Source of the DNA: Persicimonas caeni
GTDB taxonomy: Bacteria; Myxococcota_A; Bradymonadia; Bradymonadales; Bradymonadaceae
Assembly (NCBI RefSeq): GCF_006517175.1
Contig: NZ_CP041186.1
Span: 3,061,074 to 3,125,073, forward strand
Reading direction: 5' to 3'
Length of the DNA: 64,000 nt
Shown one piece after another: positions 1 through 12,399 of the stretch (positions are counted from its first letter, which is position 1; each line of letters begins with the position of its first letter). The notes below the pieces were generated by a model, which ran no database searches, was not told the DNA's origin, and saw only the letters and a program-made list of their open reading frames with translations. Position numbers and translations under genes: made by a program.

Positions 1-590
1 ATAAAATCGCGCGTGAGCCGAAGATGGACCGGCGATGCATCGCCGACCTGCAGCGTCATCCACTCCAGGTCGGTCTTGGCCAGCGTGTATTGCAGCGCCA
101 TGACCGTGTCGGCCGGCACCGCCGGGTCGACCTCGACGAGCACGCGGCCCTGGGTGATCTCCTCACCGTAGACCACTCGGCGGCGCCGCTCGGCCACCAG
201 GGCAGCGTCGACCGGCTCGACGAGCCCCTTCACCGTGAAATAATAGCGTGACGCAAAGCTCGACCGACCGATGTAGCCGCCTTCGAGCGCCAAGAGCTCG
301 TCGCCGTCGATGGTGACGGCCTTCGGCGACACTTGGAGGGTCAGCGAGATCGCCTCGGGCGGCTCGTGGGAGGGCGTGTCGTCGCGCGTGCCTTTCGTCT
401 TCGATGGACTTGCATCGACGTCGTCGACTGCGTCGACGTCGGCGGCCCCCTCTTCGGCAGACACCTGCGAGACGGCCTCGTTCGAGGCATCGGGCTTCGG
501 CTCGGCCGTCTGGCAGCCGAGTGCCCCCCCGAAGAGGCAAGTCGACAGGAGGAGGCTAGAGCCGAGTTGTGCCGTCAGACGATAAGACAT
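1..590 (-). CDS. Putative lipoprotein, 3' end outside window
   Basis: The frame opens at the ATG at 590 and reads without a stop to the window edge, giving about 196 residues. The N-terminus has a hydrophobic signal segment ending in a lipobox (GGALGC, Cys near residue 28). An acidic, Ala/Asp/Ser-rich linker follows (EEGAADVDAVDDVDA), and then a folded region predicted to be beta-rich. It is probably exported and lipid-anchored in the envelope. I recognise no domain in the visible part. It is divergent from the Spy-like gene at 742, so the 150-bp gap should hold both promoters. Confidence 0.72.
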   Translation of the reverse strand, partial: MSYRLTAQLGSSLLLSTCLFGGALGCQTAEPKPDASNEAVSQVSAEEGAADVDAVDDVDASPSKTKGTRDDTPSHEPPEAISLTLQVSPKAVTIDGDELLALEGGYIGRSSFASRYYFTVKGLVEPVDAALVAERRRRVVYGEEITQGRVLVEVDPAVPADTVMALQYTLAKTDLEWMTLQVGDASPVHLRLTRDF

Positions 591-741
591 GCGTTGCACT
601 CCGGTGCTTTCGCTGATTTCGGTGCTCATCAACTTAGCTTCAGATTCTCTTAAGATCCACCTCGTAGATTCATGATGAGGCCGACGGTTGGCCCTTCTGG
701 TACACTGAAACCATCTTCTTTCTTTTGAAGGAGCACACATC

Positions 742-1431
742 ATGAAGCTCAAGCGAATTCTCTTCACCGCCGCGATCGCCTGCTCGTTTGCCTTCGGCGC
801 CAACGCCTTCGCCCACGGCGGCAAGGGGGGCAAGCACGCCCGCTGGCAGCAAATGAGCGACCAAGAAAAGCTCGAAGTCATGGAGAAGCGCCTCGACGAG
901 AAAGTCGAGCGCATGGACGAAGAGCTCGATCTGACCGACACCCAGGAAAAGAAAGTCCGCCAGATTTTGGAGACCTCGCGCACCGAGCTGATGGACATCC
1001 GCCAGCGCCACAAAGGCGACCGCAAGGCCGGACGCAAAGAGGCGCGCCAGGTCTTCAAGCGCACCAAAGCCGAGCTCGCCGAGGTGCTGACCGCCGACCA
1101 GAAAGCGAAGTTCGAGGAGATGCGCCAGAAGCGTCGCGGCAAGCGCCACGGCAAGCGCATGAAGCGCATGTTCCACCACCTCGACCAGAAGCTCGACCTC
1201 GACGCGCAACAGGAGGAGAAGGTCCGGGCGATCATGAAGGAGACGCGCCAGAAGATTCGCCAGGCGCGCCAAGACAACGAGGGTGACCGCAAGGCCTTCC
1301 GCCAGGCGATGCGCAAGGAGATGCAGGCCGGCGCGAACAAAATCGAGAAGGTCCTGGACGCCGATCAAAAGAAGACGTTCCAGGAGATGCGCGCGAAGAT
1401 GAAGGAGCGACGTCAAAAGCGCTCGCAGTGA
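742..1431 (+). CDS. Spy/CpxP-like periplasmic LTxxQ-type protein
   Basis: This 229-residue protein begins with a clear signal peptide (MKLKRILFTAAIACSFAFGANAFA). The mature part is very rich in Lys, Arg, Glu and Gln and almost entirely helical. It contains two tandem copies of an LTxxQ-type unit (DLTDTQEKKV near residue 70 and DLDAQQEEKV near residue 155), each followed by an LTADQ or LDADQ motif. Spy/CpxP family proteins are periplasmic stress or metal chaperones, normally about 160 residues, so this looks like a fused double unit. A GGAG-type ribosome site lies just upstream. No metal-resistance gene is adjacent, so the role is inferred only from the family. Confidence 0.75.
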   Translation: MKLKRILFTAAIACSFAFGANAFAHGGKGGKHARWQQMSDQEKLEVMEKRLDEKVERMDEELDLTDTQEKKVRQILETSRTELMDIRQRHKGDRKAGRKEARQVFKRTKAELAEVLTADQKAKFEEMRQKRRGKRHGKRMKRMFHHLDQKLDLDAQQEEKVRAIMKETRQKIRQARQDNEGDRKAFRQAMRKEMQAGANKIEKVLDADQKKTFQEMRAKMKERRQKRSQ

Positions 1432-1489
1432 TCGAGAGGTCACGTTCGGTTCATTTCCAACTCTCCTCTCGAACGCTATAGTGCGACCC

Positions 1490-2983
1490 ATGGGGCAACT
1501 AAGCACATGGGTCGCGCTACTTCTCACCACCACACTGCTGGCGTTTTCCGTGGGGTGTAAGTCTGCGCCCAACTCGCCCCCACCCTCCACCGATAAGACC
1601 ACCAAAGGCGCGACGCTCCACCCTCCAACTCGCGCAAAGTGCGTCTTTCCCGGCGGCCTCGTCTTCACCGACGATGAGCAACTCGACGAGTTTCGCCACA
1701 CGAACTGCACGAGCATCGAGGGAGATCTGACGATTCGTGGTCCGAAGGTGACCCGAATCACCCCGCTACTCGAGCTCACCGACTTGCGTGGTACGTTGCG
1801 CATCGTCGACACCGAAAAGCTCGAGAACACCGACGGGCTCCAGAACCTCGAGCGAATCGATGGATCTCTCATCGTCGAGCGCAACCAGAGGCTGGTGGAA
1901 CTGTCGTGGCTCGACCAACTTGAGGAACTGCAGGGTAACCTCGTCATCCAGTCCAACCCCGCCCTCGAGTCCTTGCCCAAGCTGAAGACCTACGAAGCCC
2001 CCATCGGTGGTGATCTTCGAATCACGGACAACCCGAGCCTCGCGTCGCTCACCGGGCTCGAGGCCATCTGGAGAGTCGAGGGCGACGTGGTCCTGCGTGG
2101 TCTTCCGGTCCCGAGCGTCGAGCCCATCATCCCGCTGATTCAAATCGACGGGAGCGTCACCCTGTCTGACCTGCCCAACGTGCGGGGCATCGATCTCACT
2201 TTCGGTACCATCGGAGGAGACCTCGTGTTGTCAGGTGAGATGGGATTTCTACCCGACTGCGTCATCGAGCACTGGCGCAAGGCGAACGCCCAGACGATTG
2301 TGAAGGGAACGGTCTTTGTGGATGCCCGCAACTCGACCTTCGTCATCGACGATAGCGCCGACATGCAGCATATCCGCGACTTCAGCTGTGAACGAACGCG
2401 CGGCTCCATTTACGTGGTCGGCGTCGACACCACCGACCTCAGCACGCTCGGCTCGCTGCGCCAAATCGAGGGCGATCTCGTCATTCGCAGCAACACCCAC
2501 TTGGAGAGCCTCGCCGGGCTCGAGAACCTCGAGGCCGTCGGTGGAGATCTGCACATCACGCACAACCCAAACCTGTTTTCGGCCCGCCAGTTGAACAAGC
2601 TGACGCGGGTGGAGGGTGAGCTTCGCTTCGAGAAGCTACCCAAGCTCGCCGCGATCACCGGCCACGCACAACTCGAGACGGTGGGCCGAGGCTTGGTCAT
2701 CGCCGAAAACGATAGCCTGACGCACCTCCAAGCCTTCCGCAGCCTCGAAACTGTGCGTGGCGACTTGCGTATCGACTCGAACTGGCGCCTGGAATCGATC
2801 GCACAACTCGACCCGAAGACGATCACCGGCGATCTGCGCATCTCACACAACCCAGTGCTCGGCAGCTTGGGCTCGCTCGGTCGCCAGACCAAGGTGCTCG
2901 GACGTGTCTCGATCTACCCTCACACGAACTTGCCCGAAGAGCAGACCCAGCGATTCGCCAAAGAGCGCTCGGAAGCCGAGTAA
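1490..2983 (+). CDS. Lipoprotein with L-domain/leucine-rich-like repeats
   Basis: This protein of about 497 residues has a lipoprotein signal (LLAFSVGCKS, Cys near residue 22) and then at least ten repeats of about 22-24 residues. The repeats resemble receptor L-domain or degenerate leucine-rich repeats (for example LTDLRGTLRIVDTEKLENT and LENLEAVGGDLHITHNPNL). Such right-handed solenoids usually mediate surface binding. An in-frame GTG at 1481 could add three residues; I prefer the ATG at 1490, but neither start has a good Shine-Dalgarno. Ligand and partner are unknown. Confidence 0.75.
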   Translation: MGQLSTWVALLLTTTLLAFSVGCKSAPNSPPPSTDKTTKGATLHPPTRAKCVFPGGLVFTDDEQLDEFRHTNCTSIEGDLTIRGPKVTRITPLLELTDLRGTLRIVDTEKLENTDGLQNLERIDGSLIVERNQRLVELSWLDQLEELQGNLVIQSNPALESLPKLKTYEAPIGGDLRITDNPSLASLTGLEAIWRVEGDVVLRGLPVPSVEPIIPLIQIDGSVTLSDLPNVRGIDLTFGTIGGDLVLSGEMGFLPDCVIEHWRKANAQTIVKGTVFVDARNSTFVIDDSADMQHIRDFSCERTRGSIYVVGVDTTDLSTLGSLRQIEGDLVIRSNTHLESLAGLENLEAVGGDLHITHNPNLFSARQLNKLTRVEGELRFEKLPKLAAITGHAQLETVGRGLVIAENDSLTHLQAFRSLETVRGDLRIDSNWRLESIAQLDPKTITGDLRISHNPVLGSLGSLGRQTKVLGRVSIYPHTNLPEEQTQRFAKERSEAE

Positions 2984-3057
2984 GCACCGCGCCCTCTCGA
3001 TATCCCCTCCCCCTTCTGCTATCCTACCGGGTCCACACCGCCCAAACAGGAGGCATC

Positions 3058-3318
3058 ATGAAGAAATTGACCGCCCTGATCGTCGCCCTTTCGTTCGTCG
3101 GCATGGCCGCGCCTGCGTTTGCCCAGAGCCAGCAAGATGAGGTTCCGACCGACTTTATCGACATCGTCGACGGGCTCGACATCGACGGGAATATCAAGGT
3201 GCCTGGCGCCGAAAGCTACGACGCACGCGACGAGGCGAAGTTCAACCCGCTATTCGACGCCAAGCGGAGCTTCATGCCGAAGATCAAGTCCAGCGCGCGG
3301 GCGAGCGCGCTGGACTAG
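3058..3318 (+). CDS. Small secreted protein, unknown function
   Basis: This 86-residue protein has a strong AGGAGG ribosome site seven bases before the ATG and a textbook signal peptide ending AAPAFAQ. The mature part of about 63 residues is acidic, contains an IDIVDGLDIDG segment and ends in a basic tail. It resembles small secreted proteins with an FxDxxDGLDI-type motif, but I cannot assign a function. It converges on the long minus-strand gene whose stop is at 3357. Confidence 0.65.
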   Translation: MKKLTALIVALSFVGMAAPAFAQSQQDEVPTDFIDIVDGLDIDGNIKVPGAESYDARDEAKFNPLFDAKRSFMPKIKSSARASALD

Positions 3319-3356
3319 GCTGGACTAGAATGCTCGACGAGCGAGCCCGGCGTCCG

Positions 3357-6300
3357 TCAGGATCCGCCCAGCGACAACTCGTCGAGCAGCTCCTCGAACA
3401 GAATCTCGCCATTGATATACTGGTGCATCGCCCGGTAGAACTTCCTGCCGTCGGGCACCACAGACGCGTTCGCCCAGACGTGAATGGTCACGATGTTGTT
3501 GCCATTATTGTCCACCAGTCGAATCTTGGGCGTATCGGTGTTGGTGGCGAGGAACTGGACCCAACCGAGCGACGCGTTGTTGATATCAGCGTAGTCCCAG
3601 TGCGGAACGTTGGTGGTGATATCGAAGATGTAGTCGCCCAGGGAGAGCTGCTCTTGGGTGAAGGTCCCGGCCTTGTGACCGCCTAGGCTGCCGATGGGCT
3701 CGATCACGTCGTACATGCCGGCGTAGTCGAGCCGATTGGTGGTCGTCACGATGCGGCACAGATGCATCAACCCCTCCCAAACATTGCGAGTGCCCTGCTC
3801 GTCGGCGTCCGCGTCGAGCGGGAAGGTCAATGCGCTCTCGAGTTGGACCTGCCGCTGCAGCGCGTCGCGAATATCCTGCACCTGAGCGGGGGTGATGCTG
3901 GAGAGCCCCTCCTCTTCGATATGGTACATTGCCTCGTCGAGGATGCGCATCGTCTCGGGCCCCACGACCCCGTCGACCATGGTAATGAAGCCGCCGGCAG
4001 CAAACTGCGACTGGAAGTTACGCACCGCCTGCGCGGTCGAGGGACCGAACTGGCCGTCTTCGGTGAGTCCGAGGTTCGGGTCGAGCACGTTGAGCGCCTT
4101 TTGGAGGATGAGCACCGGCTCCCCCACCGCTCCCTCTCCGAGAAACGCGGGGTGCCAACTGGTGCCGTGGGGCACGTTCAGGCATCGGGAGAACCGCCAG
4201 AACGCCGACACGTCAATGCCGGAGCTGAAGAAGTCGGCGCGCAGTTCGAGCGGGGGCGGGTCAGTCTGGGTGACTTGCGCAGAGCCGTCGCCGGGGGTGG
4301 TGAATTTGACCGCATCGCCCGAGCCGCTGTTGGCCTCGTAGCTGGTGAACTGCGCAGGATTTTCGGGGAGCATGTCGCGGGTCGGCGAGACGTTGATCCG
4401 GCGACCGTCGCCCTGACTTCCCCCCTGAGTTCCACCCTCGCCACCACTGTGGCCGGCACCGTCACCAAATAGGCTGCCCAAGCCGCCGCCCATGGTCCGC
4501 AAGGCGGTCTTGATGACATCCTTGCCGTCTTCCTCGGACATATTGCCCTTTTCCATCTGCTCTTCGGTGCGGTCGATGACCTTGTCGGCGTTCTTGACCA
4601 TCGAGTTATGCATGGCCAACTCCTTGGCCATCTGGGCGTACTTGGTCGCCGCCTCGGTGTTCATGCGCATCGCCTCGATCGCCCCCTTTTGGTTGGCCTT
4701 CAGCGCCTTCAGGGCGTTGAGCTGATTCTGGTTGAGGCCGGCGAAGTCCCCGAACACGCCCGGCGTCGCCATCGCCTCGATCAGCGCCGACAGGCTCGCC
4801 GGGTCGGGCGCATCGGGCAGGTCTTGGAGGGCGACCAGGGCCTCGGCGAAGTCCTTGGGCTGCAGGTTGCCCGGCGCCTGATAGCGGCTGGCCAGGCTGA
4901 GCGGCTCGATCTCGGTGGGCTTGCTGCCGCAGGGGACCTCCTCGAAACGCCAGTGGCGGCTCTCGTCGATCTTCTCGCAGCTATTGCACGAGCCCATGAC
5001 CGCCTCGGCGTAGACCCCGCGGGTGGGCACGCTGATGCGGAACGGGTCGAGCGGGGTCGTCGGGGCATAATGTGCCAGCAGGTCGACCGGCTCGTCGCCG
5101 TCTTGGGCGAAGCTCGGGTCCAGATGCACGCCGCGCGCCACCGGCATGACCAGGTTGTTGCCGACCACGCCAACCACACGGTTTTCGACCACCGACGCCA
5201 CGCTGCGCCCGCCGGAGTTGGGCGCGATGAACCCGTCGAGCATCATGAAGCGCTTGTCTGCGTCCATCTGGTACCACAAGACCTTGTGGTAGAACTCGAG
5301 GTGGTCATTGAGGTGATTGATCAGCCGGTTGGCCTTGTCGTACAGGTCTTGGATGGGATTGAACAGCTCGCGGCTATTCAACGGCGTGCGCACCGTGGCC
5401 GAGTCGGCGCTGCCCAGGTCGTCGTTGAGGTTCCAGGCGTTGAACAGCGCCTCGTCGAGGTTGGCGGTGACGTAGCGCAGGTTTCCGCCGCGGAACGACA
5501 CACGCGACCCATCAGGTAGCGGATAGTCATTCTTGACGTAAAACCAGGCCACCTCGTCGCGCGTAAACCGGCTCTGGCCGGGCAGCATGCGCAGCTTGAG
5601 GCGAAGCGACGAGCCCGGCTCGTACTCCTCCATGAAGGCGCGCAGGCGGGACTTGCGATCGGTGTTGCCGTGGGAGAACGCCTCGGCGACCACGTCGAGG
5701 TTCAGCACATGCTCGGTGCCCTCGCGGTCGACGTAGCCGAACTCGAGCGCATCGATGAACTCGGTGAGGATGTCGGGCAGAATCTCCTCGCGGAACATCT
5801 TCTCACGCGCGGCCTGCGCCAGGCCCAGAAAGTGCGAGCGCACGCCCATGGGCGTCCACGGTCCCAACAGCGGGCTGAGCGCATTCCAGCGGGCAAGCGA
5901 GAACCCGAACTCGCCGTCGCTGTCGACGTCGTCCTCGGGGCGCGCGATGACCATCGAGAACTCGAGTTCCCCGCCGATATCTTGGATCTCCTCGTCGGCC
6001 AACACCCCCGGCTGAGCGCCGGTGTTGAGGTAGCGCGCCTCGATGGTCTCCAGTGCATCGATCCCCTCGAGAAGCTCGCGGTCGTAGATGCTCCCGGCCA
6101 GCTCGCTCTTCCAGCGCAGGATCTTGTGGATGTCGAACGGCGTCATCTCCAGCGGAATGAACAAACACTCCTGGACGTCGGCCAGGCGCTGCTCGATGGC
6201 GAAGTGCCGCAGCACCTCGAAGTACTCCATGGTGATGGAGTGGCAGTGGTTGTGGTTGGCGATCACCTCGCTCTGCGCGGAGGTGCGCTCGCCCTGGTTG

Positions 6301-8825
6301 ACCACCTGGACGACGGTGGCGCGCTGGTTTCGCACCGCCGAAGCGCCCTGCATGACGTTGTCGCGCAGCTTGTTCATCCCCTTGGCGCTGAGCTGGCGAG
6401 CGCTATTTTGCCAGGCGCTCGAGGTGCTGTTGCCGGAGGAATATTGCGCGCCGATGCCGGTCGACGAGCCGATCACGCCGCCGAATTGCATCCCCTTGAC
6501 GGGCACCTTGGCACCGATTCCGCCGCCGCCCGAGTGCCCGAGGCCGAACGAAAATCCTTTCGTCTTGGTCTTCGAGCCGCCTTTGATGCGCTCGCTGAAC
6601 GAGGTGTTCAGGATATCGGAGACGTCGCGGTCACGGTCCAAATAGGCACTCATGCGCTCGTCGGCCGACAAGAACTCGTCGCGAGTGGCCATGTCATGGC
6701 GGTCCCAGTCGTGGATGACGATCTGCTTTTGCTGACACGGCGCCAGCGGCAGCGAGTACAGCAGGTCGCCCATGGAGTAGCCGTCGGCGCGCCAGACTTG
6801 CTTGAAGTGCAGCACGTGGCCGTGGGCGACGGTGGTGTTGTGGTACAGCGTCGGCGTCTCGTCCCAGTCGATGGCGTGCGTTCCGTCGAGTTCGGTGCGT
6901 CCGCCCGCGCCCGACTCGAAGACCAGGCGAATATAGCCGACCAGCTCTTCGGGCGTGCGCGGGATCCGGCCGTAGTCGTCGCGGAATTGGCTGACGGCCA
7001 ACCTCAAGAACTCGAGCAGCTCCAGGTCGAGTTGGTGGGCTTCGCCGTAGACCGTGGCGAAGACCGCGGCCAGTTGCCCCTTGAGATGCTGCAGCGGCGT
7101 GATGCCCTGCGGCGCGGTATAATTGCCGTAGTCGATGCTGAACAGCCACCACTCCCCCGGCCCGTCGTTCGCCGTCTGCATCAGGGTCTGACGGATGAAG
7201 TCCTCGAGCTCGTCGGGAGTATTCGGAAGACGATTGTGGCGGTTGTGGAATTCCTGGGCGGTATACGTCCAGAAGGTATAGAGCTCGTTCTCATCGGCAG
7301 GTGTGCGACCGTAGAATTCGACGAACGTATCGCGGGCCACGTCGATGCAGTAGTGCTCGAAGACCGTCTGGGGCTGCAGCGCGACGATCAACTGCTCGAT
7401 GCCATCGAGGCGGGCAAACCCCGTCGAAAGCGGGCTGCCGACGAAAGGTCCGTAGCGCTCCTCCCCCTTGTCGGCCAAAAAGGTGAGCATCGAGGTCTCG
7501 AAGATCCACCACTGGTGGTCGCCCGCGTTCAGGCTCGTCCACAGGCTGGCATAACCGGGCCGGTGGCCGAAGAGCCCGGTGACGTTCTCCAGGTCGCCGT
7601 AGCTCGCCTCTTGGCGCTGCGCCAGCCGAGCGCGAAACGCCTCGGAGACCTCTGCCTGGGTGGCGTTTCCGGGGTCGGAGGTCGCCGGAACCACCGGGCT
7701 GAGTGTGGGCGGCTTCTGCCAGGGAACCCGCCGAATCTCCGGCTCGGTGGTGCGTACGACCGCATAGTAGTCGAACTCCTCCAGGCTGCGGTTGGGAGTG
7801 GTGAAGCTCACGCACGTCCCCCCGAGATCGTCGGAGTAGACCGGCGAGTGCACCAAGTCGGCGGCGTCGGGGTCGGTGGGGGTGGCGGTGTTGCAGGCGC
7901 AGTCGTCGTCGACAACCTCGACGCCCTCGAAGACCAGCGTCTGCTGAGGGTTCGCCTGAGCGTTTGCCACAAGAGCCAAGTCGGCGGTCGGCCCCGCGGC
8001 GCCGCCGATGCGCGCATATGCCCGCTCGATCGCGCCGGCGGGCATCTGAAACGAGAAATAGCCCGAGGCGTCCGTGGTCGGCGAGGCGATCACCTGAGGG
8101 ACGACGGTGTCCACGTCGGTCTGGAAGGCCACGTGGATGAAGAGCTGGCGGTTCTTCAGCGCGCTGCCATCCTCGAAGCGATAAGCGCGGCCGCGCACCT
8201 TGTAGGGCTCGGGGTTGGCCACGCTGGGCAGCGAGACCGGCTGGTGAGGGGCGGCGACGATAGTCATCTCGGCCGAGTCGTCGGCGGCGGCCGACGCCGC
8301 GCTCGAGAACAACGCATTGTAGCTGTAATCGCGGCGCACCAATACGCCGCCGACCGGCGACTTGAGCGTCAACCGGATCGGTCCATCGACGCTGTCGGAC
8401 GGAGGGAGCGAAAAGTCAAAACGGCCATCGTCGTCCACCGATACCGTGGTCTTGCGCGCAACCATCGACTCACGCAGCGTTGCCGTCTCTTCGACTCTCG
8501 TCGAGCGGGGCTGCTCGAGCGCCCGGCGCATCTCGGCAGGAAGCTTGGCGTAGCGCTCCCGGTCCGACGCCTCGAGGGCGGCGAGTTGTGCCTCGACCTG
8601 CCCGGAGGCTGGCGACTCGGCCGACTCTTCGACGGCAGCCTCGACCGTGTCGGCCCCCCCGCTTTCCAGCTGTGCTGCCTTGGCGGGTTGAGCCGCAGAG
8701 GCGACGGTGCTCGTCTGACACGACACCACGACTTCTGAGTACTCGACAATCAGCCGATGACCAGCGTAATTGACCCGGGAGTCCGCTGATTCCGAAACGA
8801 AGCGACCGTTGACATTTCTTTGCAT
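3357..8825 (-). CDS. 1822-residue protein with C-terminal peptidoglycan-binding domain
   Basis: This is one uninterrupted frame. Residues ~1-130 are Ala/Glu-rich with no signal peptide. Residues ~150-310 look like carboxypeptidase-regulatory/Ig-like beta modules (KVRGRAYRFEDGSALKNRQ). The central part has a Gly/Ser-rich segment (GLGHSGGGGIGAKVPVKG) and a His/Cys cluster (NHNHCHSITMEYFEV). Later come paired Cys (GSCNSCEK), a charged coiled coil, a Gly-rich stretch and a PG_binding_1-like domain at about residues 1570-1635 (LILQKALN through DGVVGPETMRILDEA). The last ~150 residues are not recognisable. The absence of a signal peptide argues against simple Sec export. It stands alone between convergent and divergent neighbours. 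The function is unknown; a cell-wall-bound or injected structural protein is possible. Confidence 0.7.
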   Translation of the reverse strand: MQRNVNGRFVSESADSRVNYAGHRLIVEYSEVVVSCQTSTVASAAQPAKAAQLESGGADTVEAAVEESAESPASGQVEAQLAALEASDRERYAKLPAEMRRALEQPRSTRVEETATLRESMVARKTTVSVDDDGRFDFSLPPSDSVDGPIRLTLKSPVGGVLVRRDYSYNALFSSAASAAADDSAEMTIVAAPHQPVSLPSVANPEPYKVRGRAYRFEDGSALKNRQLFIHVAFQTDVDTVVPQVIASPTTDASGYFSFQMPAGAIERAYARIGGAAGPTADLALVANAQANPQQTLVFEGVEVVDDDCACNTATPTDPDAADLVHSPVYSDDLGGTCVSFTTPNRSLEEFDYYAVVRTTEPEIRRVPWQKPPTLSPVVPATSDPGNATQAEVSEAFRARLAQRQEASYGDLENVTGLFGHRPGYASLWTSLNAGDHQWWIFETSMLTFLADKGEERYGPFVGSPLSTGFARLDGIEQLIVALQPQTVFEHYCIDVARDTFVEFYGRTPADENELYTFWTYTAQEFHNRHNRLPNTPDELEDFIRQTLMQTANDGPGEWWLFSIDYGNYTAPQGITPLQHLKGQLAAVFATVYGEAHQLDLELLEFLRLAVSQFRDDYGRIPRTPEELVGYIRLVFESGAGGRTELDGTHAIDWDETPTLYHNTTVAHGHVLHFKQVWRADGYSMGDLLYSLPLAPCQQKQIVIHDWDRHDMATRDEFLSADERMSAYLDRDRDVSDILNTSFSERIKGGSKTKTKGFSFGLGHSGGGGIGAKVPVKGMQFGGVIGSSTGIGAQYSSGNSTSSAWQNSARQLSAKGMNKLRDNVMQGASAVRNQRATVVQVVNQGERTSAQSEVIANHNHCHSITMEYFEVLRHFAIEQRLADVQECLFIPLEMTPFDIHKILRWKSELAGSIYDRELLEGIDALETIEARYLNTGAQPGVLADEEIQDIGGELEFSMVIARPEDDVDSDGEFGFSLARWNALSPLLGPWTPMGVRSHFLGLAQAAREKMFREEILPDILTEFIDALEFGYVDREGTEHVLNLDVVAEAFSHGNTDRKSRLRAFMEEYEPGSSLRLKLRMLPGQSRFTRDEVAWFYVKNDYPLPDGSRVSFRGGNLRYVTANLDEALFNAWNLNDDLGSADSATVRTPLNSRELFNPIQDLYDKANRLINHLNDHLEFYHKVLWYQMDADKRFMMLDGFIAPNSGGRSVASVVENRVVGVVGNNLVMPVARGVHLDPSFAQDGDEPVDLLAHYAPTTPLDPFRISVPTRGVYAEAVMGSCNSCEKIDESRHWRFEEVPCGSKPTEIEPLSLASRYQAPGNLQPKDFAEALVALQDLPDAPDPASLSALIEAMATPGVFGDFAGLNQNQLNALKALKANQKGAIEAMRMNTEAATKYAQMAKELAMHNSMVKNADKVIDRTEEQMEKGNMSEEDGKDVIKTALRTMGGGLGSLFGDGAGHSGGEGGTQGGSQGDGRRINVSPTRDMLPENPAQFTSYEANSGSGDAVKFTTPGDGSAQVTQTDPPPLELRADFFSSGIDVSAFWRFSRCLNVPHGTSWHPAFLGEGAVGEPVLILQKALNVLDPNLGLTEDGQFGPSTAQAVRNFQSQFAAGGFITMVDGVVGPETMRILDEAMYHIEEEGLSSITPAQVQDIRDALQRQVQLESALTFPLDADADEQGTRNVWEGLMHLCRIVTTTNRLDYAGMYDVIEPIGSLGGHKAGTFTQEQLSLGDYIFDITTNVPHWDYADINNASLGWVQFLATNTDTPKIRLVDNNGNNIVTIHVWANASVVPDGRKFYRAMHQYINGEILFEELLDELSLGGS

Positions 8826-8986
8826 TTCAATGCCCCCCGAGAACCGCCGCCTTCCGGGGCGACACTCTCATTCTGGAAGAAAAATAAGACTACATTCACT
8901 CGATAATGAGCTGGTAGCCTAGGGAGGCACAATCCCGGTCGTCTATGAGTAATTCGTCTAGCCCTTGCTCTTCTGGAACAACACCG

Positions 8987-11503
<2,517 letters not shown>

Positions 11504-11808
11504 GTGGTGCTAAGTCAGGTACCGCTCGTCATCACCGAGGCCCGAGCCGGCGGAGATGAACACCTGTGGGAGGCAAAAAGGCCGTTTCGCTGTCTCGTTG
11601 AAGACAGTTCGCTATAAAAATACAGAAAAAACAGGTGCATTCAATACTGTCGCTTGTGCTTCGCCCGCCCCATTTCGGGGTGGCGGACATGGCCGCACCA
11701 CGATACAACTAGGTGCCGCTCGAGCGCACAGCGGGTGCAACTATTGAGATGCACCTGCCGCTCCTTCTGTAACATCGAAGTCCCCTTCTAGCCGCGACCT
11801 CCTCTGCT
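11504..11808 (+). other. Intergenic region between divergent kinase and FHA genes
   Basis: This stretch of about 305 bp separates the divergent kinase and FHA genes. It has a locally AT-rich patch (ataaaaatacagaaaaaac, near 11611-11630) that could hold promoter elements. I see no sigma-28 or sigma-54 motif and no convincing small gene. A short inverted repeat (gccccatttcggggtggc) lies near 11670-11690. Confidence 0.4.
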
Positions 11809-12321
11809 TTGACGCTGCGAAATTTCTCCGACTATATCGCCGAGTGGGGACGCCTCGGCGCCGACGAGTTCCGAATCCGCTATCAGCGCCCGGCGCTGCT
11901 GGGGCTTTGCGTCGTCGGCGAGCTCGAGGAAGAAGGCGAGCGCGGCGAAGCGCGCACGTTCATGGCCGCCCTGCAGGAAGAAGACGATCCCGCCAGCCTG
12001 CGCGGGCGCATCTGGTTGTTCTACGAGCGGTTCTACGCCCAAACCGAGGCGGTGCGGCTGGGACGCTCGGCCGACAACGACATCGTCGTGCCCGACTACG
12101 CCATCTCGACGACCCACTGCGAGTTCCACATCCAAGAAGGCGGCCTGGTCGTCGTCGATCTGGCCTCGCACAACGGCACCTACGTCAACGACTACCGCCT
12201 CACTCCTCACAGCCCGTTCATCGTCGACGATCAAGACGAGCTGATCTTGGGGCGCTACAAGTTCGAGTACTTGGCCGCCGCGACCTTTGCCGAGCGCGTC
12301 GAGAAGATGGCCTCCCTCTGA
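11809..12321 (+). CDS. FHA-domain protein
   Basis: This 170-residue protein appears to start at a TTG with a weak ribosome site; no in-frame ATG lies nearby. Residues ~1-75 have no recognised fold. Residues ~80-160 form an FHA domain with the conserved motifs VRLGRSADNDIVVPD, HCEF and SHNGTYVND, so the Arg, Ser and Asn that read phosphothreonine are present. FHA domains bind phosphothreonine peptides from Ser/Thr kinases or secretion-system components. No kinase is adjacent. It converges on the STAS gene across a shared terminator. Confidence 0.82.
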   Translation: MTLRNFSDYIAEWGRLGADEFRIRYQRPALLGLCVVGELEEEGERGEARTFMAALQEEDDPASLRGRIWLFYERFYAQTEAVRLGRSADNDIVVPDYAISTTHCEFHIQEGGLVVVDLASHNGTYVNDYRLTPHSPFIVDDQDELILGRYKFEYLAAATFAERVEKMASL

Positions 12322-12325
12322 CGCC

Positions 12326-12356
12326 AAAAAAGGCCGATCCGTAACGGACCGGCCCT
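12326..12356 (-). terminator. Intrinsic terminator of the mcp-STAS unit
   Basis: A GC-rich hairpin (GGCCG, TCCG, CGGA, CGGCC arms) is followed on the minus strand by six T. It lies between the convergent stops of the FHA gene and the STAS-like gene and may act in both directions. Confidence 0.7.
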
Positions 12357-12399
12357 CTCTACAGCCAACGCGAAACTCGGGGTGAGGTCCCTCGTCTGC

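Noticed and set aside
670..1980. Minus-strand frame of 436 codons
   Set aside because: Antisense to the Spy-like and L-domain genes, which have signal peptides and sensible composition; Leu/Ala/His-rich shadow.
5670..8738. Long plus-strand frame of 1022 codons opposite the giant gene
   Set aside because: It lies fully antisense to the better-supported 1822-residue gene, has no domain or ribosome site, and has the Arg/Gly/Val composition of a high-GC shadow frame.
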